Shown here piece after piece: positions 1 through 7,052 of a stretch of 64,000 bases of DNA. Source of the stretch: an uncultured Porphyromonas sp. (GTDB taxonomy: Bacteria; Bacteroidota; Bacteroidia; Bacteroidales; Porphyromonadaceae). The stretch is taken from positions 1 through 64,000 of the forward strand of contig NZ_CALIXW010000038.1 of assembly GCF_938046015.1 (NCBI RefSeq). Direction: 5' to 3'. The notes beneath the pieces were generated by a model. It was not told the origin of the DNA, did not search any database, and was given only the letters and a program-made list of their open reading frames with translations. The translations under genes were made by a program, and so were the position numbers. How positions within the stretch are numbered: the first letter of the stretch is position 1; each line of letters begins with the position of its first letter.

Positions 1-326
1 AATCTTTTCGGAAAAAGTGGCTAAACTTTTGCGCAAAAGATTAGCCACTTTTTCTGGGAAGATTAGTAACCTTGTCCTTAGAGTACCTAAACCTCCGTCG
101 GGAGGGCCTTCTAACTCCTCTGTCTTCGCCTATAAGAGCGAAGTAAAACCTTTATGTGAAGGCTTCGAACGCTCAATAACCGCCGTACCTTCTAGCTGCG
201 CTTCGTGTAGCTTCGTCAGCCCAAGGGGTACAAGCGTGGCTAGGGCTCCCTCCCATCTTCGAGGCAAAACTAGAGCATGATAACTAGCCTCTCCATGCTT
301 ATTCAATGCAAACGAGATCAAAGCCT
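1..326. other. Left-edge non-coding tract with a long hairpin
   Basis: No convincing gene is visible here. Positions 1-64 form a long imperfect inverted repeat: 12-24 pairs perfectly with 41-53, 26-32 pairs with 33-39, and 1-6 pairs with 59-64. Short open frames exist on both strands (17-280 plus, 130-321 minus), but neither has a recognisable domain or signal peptide and they overlap each other. The tract is more AT-rich than most of the window. It may be the edge of an integrated element or a dispersed repeat; the window ends here, so it cannot be resolved. Confidence 0.4.
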
Positions 327-695
327 TCAGAAGATCGCGTCGCGTGGATAGCTAAACTTCCCGAGGACCTTCAGTGAATCTCGGAGGGGTAGATACCAGA
401 CTGTCAGCAGGCTATCCTCATTCAAGCTCCAGGTGAACTCTAGGATCTGCGTCCGATGCGCCCTGCGCTCTTCGTCCGAAAACAGATCTTCTATCGGCGC
501 CCTAAACTCATCGTGCCCCTCGGAGAGGATGAAGCTATCCCGTCTCAAGGGGCTGTAGAACTGATCCAGCTCGTCGATGGAGTAGGTATTGGGGGACTTG
601 GAGCGAAGAGTTCTCTCCTGCCCTGAGCCCTTCTGTGAGGAACACGATAGCCCGAGCGAGAGAAGGGTGCTGGCATATAAGATGCTTATCCGCAT
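327..695 (-). CDS. Small hypothetical lipoprotein
   Basis: Encodes 122 residues. I chose the start at 695 because it gives a short hydrophobic signal peptide ending in a lipobox-like LGLSC at residues 14-18; the frame stays open upstream to 791, but that extension would bury the signal. The mature part is acidic and hydrophilic (a serine- and arginine-rich linker, then a region rich in Asp, Glu and Leu). No family is recognised. It lies downstream of the integrase on the same strand, in the AT-richer edge of the window, so it may be cargo of the same integrated element. Function unknown; the lipoprotein prediction is moderately secure. Confidence 0.5.
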   Translation of the reverse strand: MRISILYASTLLSLGLSCSSQKGSGQERTLRSKSPNTYSIDELDQFYSPLRRDSFILSEGHDEFRAPIEDLFSDEERRAHRTQILEFTWSLNEDSLLTVWYLPLRDSLKVLGKFSYPRDAIF

Positions 696-802
696 AGGCT
701 TGCAGGTATAGCTATAGACCAAGGTCTGATTGGATGAATAGAAAAGCTGATTGTCATGAATATCGACACCGAGAGCTAGGCTTAGAGCCAATCTGCTTCT
801 GC

Positions 803-2101
803 TTACAATTGATTGAACTTATTCATGGCGTTCGCTTTAATGTCGTCCGCAATATCGATGTAGGGCTTCATCGCCTTATAGTCGCTGTGCCCTGTCCACT
901 TCATCACGACTTGAGGAGGGATGCCGAGGGCAAGCGCATTACAGATAAAGGTCCGACGACCAGCATGCGTACCAAGCAGAGCATATTTAGGTGTCACTTC
1001 ATCGATGCGCTCGTTCCCCTTGTAGTAGGTCTGGCGGATAGGTTCGTTGATACCAGCAAGTTCAGCAAGCTCCTTGAGGTACTCATTCATCTTCTGGTTA
1101 GTGATCACGGGCAGTGCCTTGTCGTGCTCAAATACCACATCCTGATACTTCTCCAAGATAGCCTTGCTGTGCTTATTGAGCTCGATAACCAGGCTATCAG
1201 AAGTCTTAATCGTAGTGATTTCTATATGATCTTCCTTGATGTCGCTTCTTCTGAGATTGTAGACATCTGAGTATCGCAGTCCGGTAAAGCACTGGAAGAG
1301 GAAGACATCACGCACACGATCAAGCGACTGCTTTGCTGGAGGGATCTCGAACTCTCGGAGCTTCGTCAGCTCCTCCCAAGTCAAGAAGATGATCTTCTTC
1401 TGCGTATCCTTGAGCTTAGGTCTGAAGGTATCGTAAGCATTGTTCCTATGCATTCCCTGGCTGAAGCTCCAACGTAGAAACCACTTCAAGAAGCTGAGCT
1501 GCTTCCCGATCGTGCTATTGCGCATCTCGCGTACTTCTCGGAGGTAGCGCACATACTCCGTCAGACCAGCCTCGTTGAAGAAGGAGAAGCTAAGGTCTAC
1601 TCGGAAGGCTCTAAGGTGATTTTTCACCGCAGCAAACTTCTCATAGGTAGCGTGCGTCCAGTCGTTCTGTCGGCCACAGACACGTACGAACTCATCAAAG
1701 GACTTGTAGAACTCTGCCGAAGCATCAGGCTTATCGGAAGTCTGCTCCGCTTCTACGTTGTCAGACCTATGACGGGCATTGAAGGCGCTCTTAACATCGG
1801 CGGGGCTTGGCATGACCTCCACCACTTCAAAGCGCTTAAAGACCTCCTGTAGCTCGGTGTAGTAACCCAAGAGCGCAGCGTTGATCTCCGAGGCTGATTG
1901 CTTAAGCTTGTTCGTGCATCCGTTCTTTACTCGTTGCTTGTCAGCATCCCATTTAGCCACATCGATACGATAGCCCGTAGTGAACTCTATTCGCTGGGAA
2001 GCAAAGTTCACTCGCATGCGGATAGGGACGTTTTCCACGATCAGAACACCGTCCTTCTTCCGGCTCTCCAGAGCAAAGATGATATTACGCTTGATATTCA
2101 T
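803..2101 (-). CDS. Tyrosine-type site-specific integrase
   Basis: A 432-residue tyrosine recombinase of the Bacteroidota mobile-element type, which catalyses strand exchange between attachment sites. An N-terminal arm-type DNA-binding region (about 1-100) precedes a SAM-like core-binding domain (about 135-230) and a C-terminal catalytic domain. Catalytic boxes are visible: FTGLRYSD with the first Arg, a Lys in TTIKTSD, HAGRR with His and the second Arg, WTGHSD, and the nucleophilic Tyr in KPYIDI. All six key residues appear present, so it should be active. The start at 2101 is preferred over 2116 because a -7 box at 2129-2136 leaves almost no leader for the longer form. The gene is more AT-rich than the chromosomal genes to its right, in keeping with transfer. 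Confidence 0.85.
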   Translation of the reverse strand: MNIKRNIIFALESRKKDGVLIVENVPIRMRVNFASQRIEFTTGYRIDVAKWDADKQRVKNGCTNKLKQSASEINAALLGYYTELQEVFKRFEVVEVMPSPADVKSAFNARHRSDNVEAEQTSDKPDASAEFYKSFDEFVRVCGRQNDWTHATYEKFAAVKNHLRAFRVDLSFSFFNEAGLTEYVRYLREVREMRNSTIGKQLSFLKWFLRWSFSQGMHRNNAYDTFRPKLKDTQKKIIFLTWEELTKLREFEIPPAKQSLDRVRDVFLFQCFTGLRYSDVYNLRRSDIKEDHIEITTIKTSDSLVIELNKHSKAILEKYQDVVFEHDKALPVITNQKMNEYLKELAELAGINEPIRQTYYKGNERIDEVTPKYALLGTHAGRRTFICNALALGIPPQVVMKWTGHSDYKAMKPYIDIADDIKANAMNKFNQL

Positions 2102-2128
2102 AATTCTCGGGTGCATAGTTTACACACC

Positions 2129-2158
2129 CAAAGATACACCCAAATATGGATACGACAA
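2129..2158 (-). promoter_or_regulatory. Integrase promoter
   Basis: On the minus strand the sequence TATCTTTG occupies 2136-2129, and a TTG lies 19 bp upstream (2158-2156). This matches the Bacteroidota -33/-7 promoter. Transcription would begin near 2122, just ahead of the integrase start. Confidence 0.5.
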
Positions 2159-2325
2159 GGGAGATCCCATGATACTCTGCTTTACCCAGAGTGGGAGAAT
2201 AACAACTGATATATAGCATATTGAATACATTCGATCAGTCGTGAGGGTTCAAGAGAAAGAGCCGCCCTCTCCGCAAAGAGGCTTCAAAGTGGCTGCAAAA
2301 TGGTCGTCAGAGAAGCCTTCAGAAT

Positions 2326-2368
2326 AAGCAGAACCCTTGTAGGACTAGGCCCTACAAGGGTTCTGCTT
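2326..2368. repeat. Perfect 18-bp inverted repeat, 7-nt loop
   Basis: Positions 2326-2343 are the exact reverse complement of 2351-2368, separated by 7 bases. There is no strong T-run on either side, so it may be a terminator or part of the recombination site used by the neighbouring integrase. The sequence alone does not decide between these. Confidence 0.6.
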
Positions 2369-2561
2369 TATATCCCAGCAATAGATCCGGGCGCTTAGCA
2401 CTAGGGGCTAAGCGCCAGTCTTCGGCCAAGATCTGCTACAGAAACTGCTACACAAAAGAAGGCGCAGCAATCGGTGTAGCAGTGAGGACAAGCTGAAGGG
2501 CTGCACCGACACAGCCCTTCCTCGATTCGCTGGGGATAGTCCTCGCTCGCGCCTCGTAGCT

Positions 2562-2607
2562 AAAAAAAGACCACGCCCCGCAGCTTGATACGAGCTGCGG
2601 GGCGTGG
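2562..2607 (-). terminator. rpoD intrinsic terminator
   Basis: A perfect 15-bp GC-rich stem (2571-2585 with 2593-2607) lies just after the rpoD stop. On the minus strand it is followed by a run of seven T residues (2568-2562), the classic Rho-independent form. Confidence 0.9.
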
Positions 2608-2676
2608 CCTTTAGAGGTGCTTAGAGCGTGAGGCGAGCGGCCTGCGGATGAAGGCAGGCGCCTCGCGGAGATGGGG

Positions 2677-3534
2677 CTAGAGGTACTGCTTGAGCGCCTC
2701 GCAGTTGGTGCCGTGGCGGAGGCTGCGGACACCCTTCTCCTTGATCTGACGGACGCGCTCGCGGGTCAGGCCGAACTTCAGGCCGATCTCCTCCAGCGTC
2801 ATCTCGCCGCCGCCGTGTAGGCCGAAGGCCAGCTTGATGATCTCGGCGTCGCGCTGAGGCAGGCTCGAGAGGACGTGGTCGATCTCGCGGGAGAGGGATT
2901 CGCGCATCAGCGCCTGGTCGGTCTTGGGCATGTCGTCGCTGCTCATCGTGTCCAGCAGCGTATTATCCTCGCCCTCGGCTAGCGGTGCATCCACCGAGAT
3001 GGAGCGGCCAGAGATCTTCAGTACCTCCGAGATCTTCTCCTCGGGGATGTCGAGCTCGACGGAGAGCTCCTCGGGGCTAGGCTTGCGCTGGTGCTCCTGC
3101 TCGAAGCGGGCGATGGCCTTGGTAATCTTATTGAGCGTCCCCACCTGGTTGAGCGGGAGACGTACGATACGGGCGTTCTCAGCGATGGCCTGGAGGATAG
3201 ACTGACGGATCCACCACACAGCGTAGGAGATGAACTTGAAGCCTCGCGTCTCGTCGAACTTCTCCGCCGCCTTGATCAGCCCTAGGTTGCCCTCCTCGAT
3301 GAGGTCGACGAGCTCAAGGCCTTGGTTCTGGTACTGCTTGGCGACAGAGACGACGAAGCGGAGGTTGGCACGCACCATACGGTCCAGAGCACGGCGGTTC
3401 CCCTGCTTGATCTTCTGGGCGAGCTCTACCTCCTGGTCTATGGTCAGTAGTTCCTCACGCCCTATCTCCAGCAGGTAGCGGTCTAGGTCCTCAGTACGGC
3501 GGGTGATGGTCGCTGCGATCTTGATCTGTCTCAT
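2677..3534 (-). CDS. rpoD: Primary RNA polymerase sigma factor RpoD (SigA)
   Basis: Encodes 285 residues, the short form usual for the Bacteroidota housekeeping sigma factor, which lacks the long region 1.1 of Proteobacteria. Region 1.2 is at the N-terminus (DRYLLEIGREELLT). Region 2 carries the core-binding and -10 recognition segment (GNLGLIKAAEKFDETRGFKF then SYAVWWIRQSI). Region 3 spans about 125-200, and region 4 ends in a helix-turn-helix (EIGLKFGLTRERVRQIKEKG) for -35 recognition. It directs general transcription from the -33/-7 promoters seen throughout this window. It is monocistronic, with its own promoter (3640-3647) and a strong terminator (2562-2607). Confidence 0.95.
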   Translation of the reverse strand: MRQIKIAATITRRTEDLDRYLLEIGREELLTIDQEVELAQKIKQGNRRALDRMVRANLRFVVSVAKQYQNQGLELVDLIEEGNLGLIKAAEKFDETRGFKFISYAVWWIRQSILQAIAENARIVRLPLNQVGTLNKITKAIARFEQEHQRKPSPEELSVELDIPEEKISEVLKISGRSISVDAPLAEGEDNTLLDTMSSDDMPKTDQALMRESLSREIDHVLSSLPQRDAEIIKLAFGLHGGGEMTLEEIGLKFGLTRERVRQIKEKGVRSLRHGTNCEALKQYL

Positions 3535-3639
3535 CGTGTATCTCTATGTCTTATATGTCTTCGTCTAAAGTAATGGAGGCCCCAGCGGTGGGGATAGGTC
3601 AGGCTAGCGCCTACCGATTCGCTGGGCTCGAAATAGGCG

Positions 3640-3647
3640 CAAAGATA
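3640..3647 (-). promoter_or_regulatory. rpoD -7 box
   Basis: TATCTTTG on the minus strand matches the -7 consensus TAnnTTTG. It would give an untranslated leader of about 100 nt before rpoD. No good -33 element is visible at 20 bp. Confidence 0.5.
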
Positions 3648-3752
3648 ACAAATATATGCTACACTGAGATGCTAGCGCTAGGCTTCCTCCGTAGTAGAGA
3701 CAGCTCGCGCGCGGAGAATGTTCACCGAGCTAAGGCGCCGCTCGGGCCAAGC

Positions 3753-4457
3753 CTAGAAGAGCGTATAGCCGAGGCTAAGCCAAGAGGACGTCGTGCGCAG
3801 GCTCGACCTGCGAGGCGCGTCCTGCCAGATGTTGGTGAGGCCCTGCTCGATGCCGAGGCGCAGGAAGAAGCTCCCCAGCTCGAGCTTCGCCGCTAGGTGT
3901 AGGGCGAGGTCTCGCTCCTTGAGGCTGAGGCTCGGGCGTTGCCCCTCGGGGAGCCGATAGGGATCGTAGTCCGTCGTGGCAGTCCGCTCGCTGTGGGAGG
4001 CGGCGTGGTAGCTGTAGCTGCCACCGAGGGCGCTATTGTAGGACAGACCGAGCTCCCCACTCACGCCCGCCCCAACGAAGGGCACTGCCAGGCGCATCCC
4101 CACCGCGACGGGGATGCTGAGGTACTGCAGGCGGAGCTGCTCCGTACCCGTGAGCCCCTGCGCCCCGAGCTCCAGCGGACGGCTGCCCCTACGGCTAAGC
4201 TCATTATTGGCCCCGAGCTGCTGATAGTAGAGTCCCGCGGAGACGTAGGTCAAGGGCCCGAGTGAGAGCTCAAGGCCTGCACCAGCCCTTAGCCCTTGGA
4301 TGCCGCCGAGCGGGCCCGAACTACCCGGCTGCGTCATACGGAGGTTCGCCGAGCTCATCCCGAGCTCGAGGCTAGGCCGTAGGAAGGGGTTCTGCGCCCC
4401 CAGCGGGAGGCTGAGGAGGAGCGCCCCCAGGGCCAGGAGCGTACGTAGGCGGATCAT
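3753..4457 (-). CDS. Outer membrane beta-barrel protein (PorT-like)
   Basis: Encodes 234 residues with a Sec signal peptide ending near residue 21 (LPLGAQ). The mature chain shows alternating hydrophobic strands rich in Gly, Ser, Leu and Tyr. It contains AGAGLELSLGPLTYVSAGLYY and ends in an aromatic residue (SLGYTLF), both typical of outer membrane beta-barrels. This resembles the porin-family / OMP_b-brl_2 proteins common in Bacteroidota. The start lies 49 bases after the corA stop on the same strand, so the two may be cotranscribed. No specific ligand or export role can be assigned from sequence. Confidence 0.7.
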   Translation of the reverse strand: MIRLRTLLALGALLLSLPLGAQNPFLRPSLELGMSSANLRMTQPGSSGPLGGIQGLRAGAGLELSLGPLTYVSAGLYYQQLGANNELSRRGSRPLELGAQGLTGTEQLRLQYLSIPVAVGMRLAVPFVGAGVSGELGLSYNSALGGSYSYHAASHSERTATTDYDPYRLPEGQRPSLSLKERDLALHLAAKLELGSFFLRLGIEQGLTNIWQDAPRRSSLRTTSSWLSLGYTLF

Positions 4458-4506
4458 AAGAGGGGGCTCTTAGGCTAAGGGTTACGGTCGGGGTACGAGG
4501 CCACGA

Positions 4507-5430
4507 CTAGAACCACTTGATCTTACGGAAGAGGAAGAAGGCGATCCCCGAGATCATGGCCGAGACGCAGAAGATGAAGAGGAAGGCCCAGTGCCAGTCC
4601 CCTAGGTAGACATCAACGTTCATCCCGAAGAAGCTGGAGATCATCGTCGGTATGGTCAGCACGATGGAGATGCTGGTCATACGCTTCATGATGGTATTGA
4701 CATTGTTGGAGATGATGTTGGCCGAGGCGTCCATCATGCTGGTCACGATGTCGGTGTAGATATTGATGGTGTTGTAGGCCTGCCTTAGCTCGATACTCAC
4801 GTCCTCGAAGAGGTCGGGGTCGACCTGGCTGCTGCGCGAGGTCGTGCGCAGACGCCCCAGCATGGCCTCATTCCCACGGATCGAGGTGCTGAAGTAGACG
4901 AGCGATCGCTGCAGGCGCATGATGCGCAGCAGGTCCTCATTACGGATGCTCTGCTCTAGCTCCTTCTCCGCACGGTTGATCTCGAGGTACATCAGCTTCA
5001 GGTACTTCAGGAACCAGACGGCCGAGGAGTAGATCATGCGTGTGATGAACTCCGTGGGGTTGGTGATGGCGATCCCCTTGCGGCGGATGTGATTGACGAA
5101 GTCGGGGAGCATCTGCGTGCGGCGGTAGCAGACCGAGACGATGGCCTTGGGGCCCGAGATGATCCCTATAGGCACCGTCTGGTAGGGCATGCCCTGCCCG
5201 CCGCCGTCCATGGGGATGCGGAGGATGGTCAGCAGCCAGTCATCCTCGCGCTCCGCTCGGGGGCGCTCGTCGATATCGGCGATGTCGGAAAGGAATTCGC
5301 GGGGAATGCCTAGCTCCTTAGTGAGGAAGAGGAAGTCCTCCTCGTCGGGGCACTCTACATTGACCCAGCACTGGGGCTGGTACTGGCTGATCTCGGGGAG
5401 ACCGTCCGCTAGGCTCAGGAAGCTCTTCAT
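4507..5430 (-). CDS. corA: CorA-family magnesium/cobalt transporter
   Basis: A homopentameric inner-membrane channel for Mg2+ (and Co2+). The 307-residue form has a large cytoplasmic N-terminal funnel domain (about 1-245) with WVNVECPDEEDF near the start. Two C-terminal membrane helices follow, with the family signature GMN at about residue 270 (SSFFGMNVDV), and the tail is basic (RKIKWF). The start at 5430 is chosen by family length; the frame continues to another ATG at 5523 (338 residues), just after a small hairpin. The long upstream leader (5431-5744) contains a nested stem structure described separately, suggesting post-transcriptional control. Confidence 0.88.
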   Translation of the reverse strand: MKSFLSLADGLPEISQYQPQCWVNVECPDEEDFLFLTKELGIPREFLSDIADIDERPRAEREDDWLLTILRIPMDGGGQGMPYQTVPIGIISGPKAIVSVCYRRTQMLPDFVNHIRRKGIAITNPTEFITRMIYSSAVWFLKYLKLMYLEINRAEKELEQSIRNEDLLRIMRLQRSLVYFSTSIRGNEAMLGRLRTTSRSSQVDPDLFEDVSIELRQAYNTINIYTDIVTSMMDASANIISNNVNTIMKRMTSISIVLTIPTMISSFFGMNVDVYLGDWHWAFLFIFCVSAMISGIAFFLFRKIKWF

Positions 5431-5523
5431 ATACTCGGGGCGAGCCAGCACCTCGTGGCGAAGTGCTGCGCTACTATATATATGTAGTTGGGTGGGGATA
5501 TAGGGTACAGGGGGATCGTCCAT

Positions 5524-5744
5524 GGGACGGAGCCCCAGACGGGCTGGGGCGGTGGTCTCTCTGGGCGGGCTGTCCCTACATGAGCTCGAGCGTGTCGGGG
5601 GACTCTATAGGGTGCAGACGACCAGGAGCAGGCGCATCGTCATGCGCTCATCCGGAGGGAGGGAGTCGTCCATACGCTAGTCTATAGAGTGATACTTGTT
5701 CCTTGCGGTCAAGGCGAGCTACCCAGCTCAGAGCCTTGCCTATT
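5524..5744 (-). promoter_or_regulatory. Candidate structured leader RNA of corA
   Basis: Between a -7 box and corA, three nested complementary segments are visible: 5602-5610 with 5682-5690 (9 bp), 5617-5622 with 5665-5670 (6 bp), and 5632-5637 with 5642-5647 (6 bp, 4-base loop). A separate 7-bp hairpin (5532-5538 with 5544-5550) lies directly ahead of the upstream ATG at 5523. No known riboswitch class is recognised. A cation-responsive role is inference from the gene downstream. Confidence 0.45.
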
Positions 5745-5750
5745 GCGAGG

Positions 5751-5758
5751 CAAAGGTA
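5751..5758 (-). promoter_or_regulatory. corA -7 box
   Basis: TACCTTTG on the minus strand fits TAnnTTTG and would start a leader of 220-310 nt before corA. No -33 match is seen at the expected distance. Confidence 0.4.
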
Positions 5759-5861
5759 CGAAAAAGCCCCCAGCCGCCAGCCATCGCCCCCACACGCCGC
5801 CGCCCCTGCCGCATAATCGTGCCATCGCCCCTGCCTCCACCCTCCCTCCCGAAGGGCAATA

Positions 5862-5901
5862 AAAAAGCTCACCCCAGCCACGACGGTGACTGGGGTGAGC
5901 T
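5862..5901 (-). terminator. Terminator of the tRNA-Arg pair
   Basis: A perfect 12-bp stem (5868-5879 with 5890-5901) is followed on the minus strand by a T-rich run (5868-5863). It lies directly downstream of the second tRNA-Arg. Confidence 0.85.
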
Positions 5902-5903
5902 AG

Positions 5904-5977
5904 TGATCCCGACAGGATTCAAACCTGTAACCTTCTGATCCGTAGTCAGATGCTCTATTCAGTTGAGCTACGGAACC
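5904..5977 (-). tRNA. tRNA-Arg (anticodon ACG)
   Basis: A full cloverleaf is readable on the minus strand: acceptor GGTTCCG pairs with CGGGATC allowing two wobbles, with discriminator A. The anticodon loop is CTACGGA, giving ACG, and the T-loop is TTTGAAT. CCA is not encoded. It is the downstream member of a tandem pair that shares almost all positions except the acceptor stem. Confidence 0.95.
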
Positions 5978-6011
5978 CTTTGCCGAGCAGGGCGGCGCGA
6001 GACTAAGAGAG

Positions 6012-6085
6012 TGACTCCGACAGGATTCAAACCTGTAACCTTCTGATCCGTAGTCAGATGCTCTATTCAGTTGAGCTACGGAGCC
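6012..6085 (-). tRNA. tRNA-Arg (anticodon ACG), second copy
   Basis: Near-identical to the copy at 5904-5977, but with acceptor GGCTCCG pairing CGGAGTC. The two acceptor stems carry compensating changes, so both should fold. It is transcribed first from the promoter at 6123-6154. Confidence 0.95.
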
Positions 6086-6122
6086 AATCCTTACACAAGG
6101 CCGCTTTAATGCTTTGCGAGTG

Positions 6123-6154
6123 CAAAGATAAGAACTATTTCGCCTGTCTCCAAA
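6123..6154 (-). promoter_or_regulatory. tRNA-Arg operon promoter
   Basis: On the minus strand TTTG (6154-6151) is followed by exactly 20 bp and TATCTTTG (6130-6123), a full match to the -33/-7 consensus. Confidence 0.8.
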
Positions 6155-6398
6155 TCGCAAGCAAAATTAAGCCTCGACGCAGCCCCTCCTTTTCCTCGAT
6201 TTCACCGCTCCTTTTCGCCCGACCTTCCCCCTATCTATAGAGAACAGCGCCGAGCTGGCGGAGCAGTGAGCGGAACAAATGGGGAGGCTGCTGTCTAAGG
6301 GTAGGCGAGGTCAGCGTCAAGGACAAGAGCTCGACTAGGAGCGAAAGCGAAGGGGAAGACAACGAGAATGGGGCGAGACGACGGGAGGGCCAAAAGTA

Positions 6399-6433
6399 GA
6401 GCGGGACGCCATCCGTAGGATAGCGTCCCGCTC
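6399..6433 (-). terminator. Terminator of the tRNA-Lys pair
   Basis: An 11-bp stem (6399-6409 with 6423-6433) lies directly downstream of the second tRNA-Lys. A TTTT run follows on the minus strand (6395-6392). Confidence 0.75.
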
Positions 6434-6436
6434 GTG

Positions 6437-6509
6437 TGACCCCGGTGAGGCTCGAACTCACGACCCAGTGATTAAGAGTCACTTGCTCTACCAACTGAGC
6501 TACAGAGTC
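6437..6509 (-). tRNA. tRNA-Lys (anticodon CTT)
   Basis: Minus-strand cloverleaf with acceptor GACTCTG/CGGGGTC, anticodon loop CTCTTAA (anticodon CTT) and T-loop TTCGAGC. CCA is not encoded. The upstream copy at 6534-6606 has the same sequence. Confidence 0.95.
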
Positions 6510-6533
6510 AAAATGATTTGTGAGCGGAAGTGG

Positions 6534-6606
6534 TGACCCCGGTGAGGCTCGAACTCACGACCCAGTGATTAAGAGTCACTTGCTCTACCAACTGAGCTAC
6601 AGAGTC
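6534..6606 (-). tRNA. tRNA-Lys (anticodon CTT), second copy
   Basis: Identical in sequence to the copy at 6437-6509 and separated from it by 24 bases. It is transcribed first from the promoter at 6671-6702. Confidence 0.95.
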
Positions 6607-6670
6607 ATTTAGGTTGGCGCTTGCCCTCGTCCTACCTTGGCGGGAAGAGGTCTCCGTCACAAATCGAATG

Positions 6671-6702
6671 CAAAGGTAGAGAAAAATCAGCGAATATCCA
6701 AA
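6671..6702 (-). promoter_or_regulatory. tRNA-Lys operon promoter
   Basis: TTTG (6702-6699), 20 bp, then TACCTTTG (6678-6671) on the minus strand; a full consensus match. Confidence 0.8.
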
Positions 6703-7052
6703 TCAAGCAGCAAAGAGCCCCGCGAGAAAGCTCCGACTAGCCGCTCCCCTTTGCGCGAAGAGCCCGACTACAGTAGCTACGGCAACAAAGCGCGCACTGC
6801 GGCAAAGCGAAGCAACTAGGCCTACTACCCCACAGAGCATATAGGAGAGCGGCGCAGCCCAAAGCCGAGCGAAGCAGCTACAAGCAAGGAGCGCAGCGGG
6901 GAAGGAGTGTCGCGGAGCGATGCCGTGCGTGACGATAGGACAGCCTCCCCTAAGGGGGAGGGACGCAGCTCGGAAGAGATAAAAGAGACCGCTCGCAGTA
7001 GGCATGCACCTACTGCGAGCGGTCGTTTAGGGGAATTGGGGAGGAAGGGTGC
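6703..7052. other. Intergenic tract between tRNA-Lys promoter and dnaK
   Basis: No gene is seen. Apart from the dnaK terminator at 6987-7024, only short low-complexity purine-rich sequence and a small inverted repeat around 6942-6962 are visible. Open frames here lack any recognisable protein feature. Confidence 0.5.
6987..7024 (-). terminator. dnaK terminator
   Basis: A perfect 16-bp stem (6987-7002 with 7009-7024) and a 6-base loop lie just after the dnaK stop. An interrupted T-rich stretch follows on the minus strand. Confidence 0.85.

Larger units (their letters stand above)
2102..2676. other. Intergenic tract between integrase and rpoD
   Basis: No gene is seen over about 575 bases. It holds the integrase promoter, a perfect 18-bp inverted repeat at 2326-2368, and the rpoD terminator at 2562-2607. 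AT content falls along the tract from the integrase side to the rpoD side, so the boundary of the putative integrated element probably lies within it. Confidence 0.5.

Noticed and set aside
17..321. Two short overlapping frames at the left edge (17-280 plus and 130-321 minus)
   Set aside because: They overlap on opposite strands, lack recognisable features and run into the hairpin. They may belong to a dispersed repeat, so I left them as non-coding.
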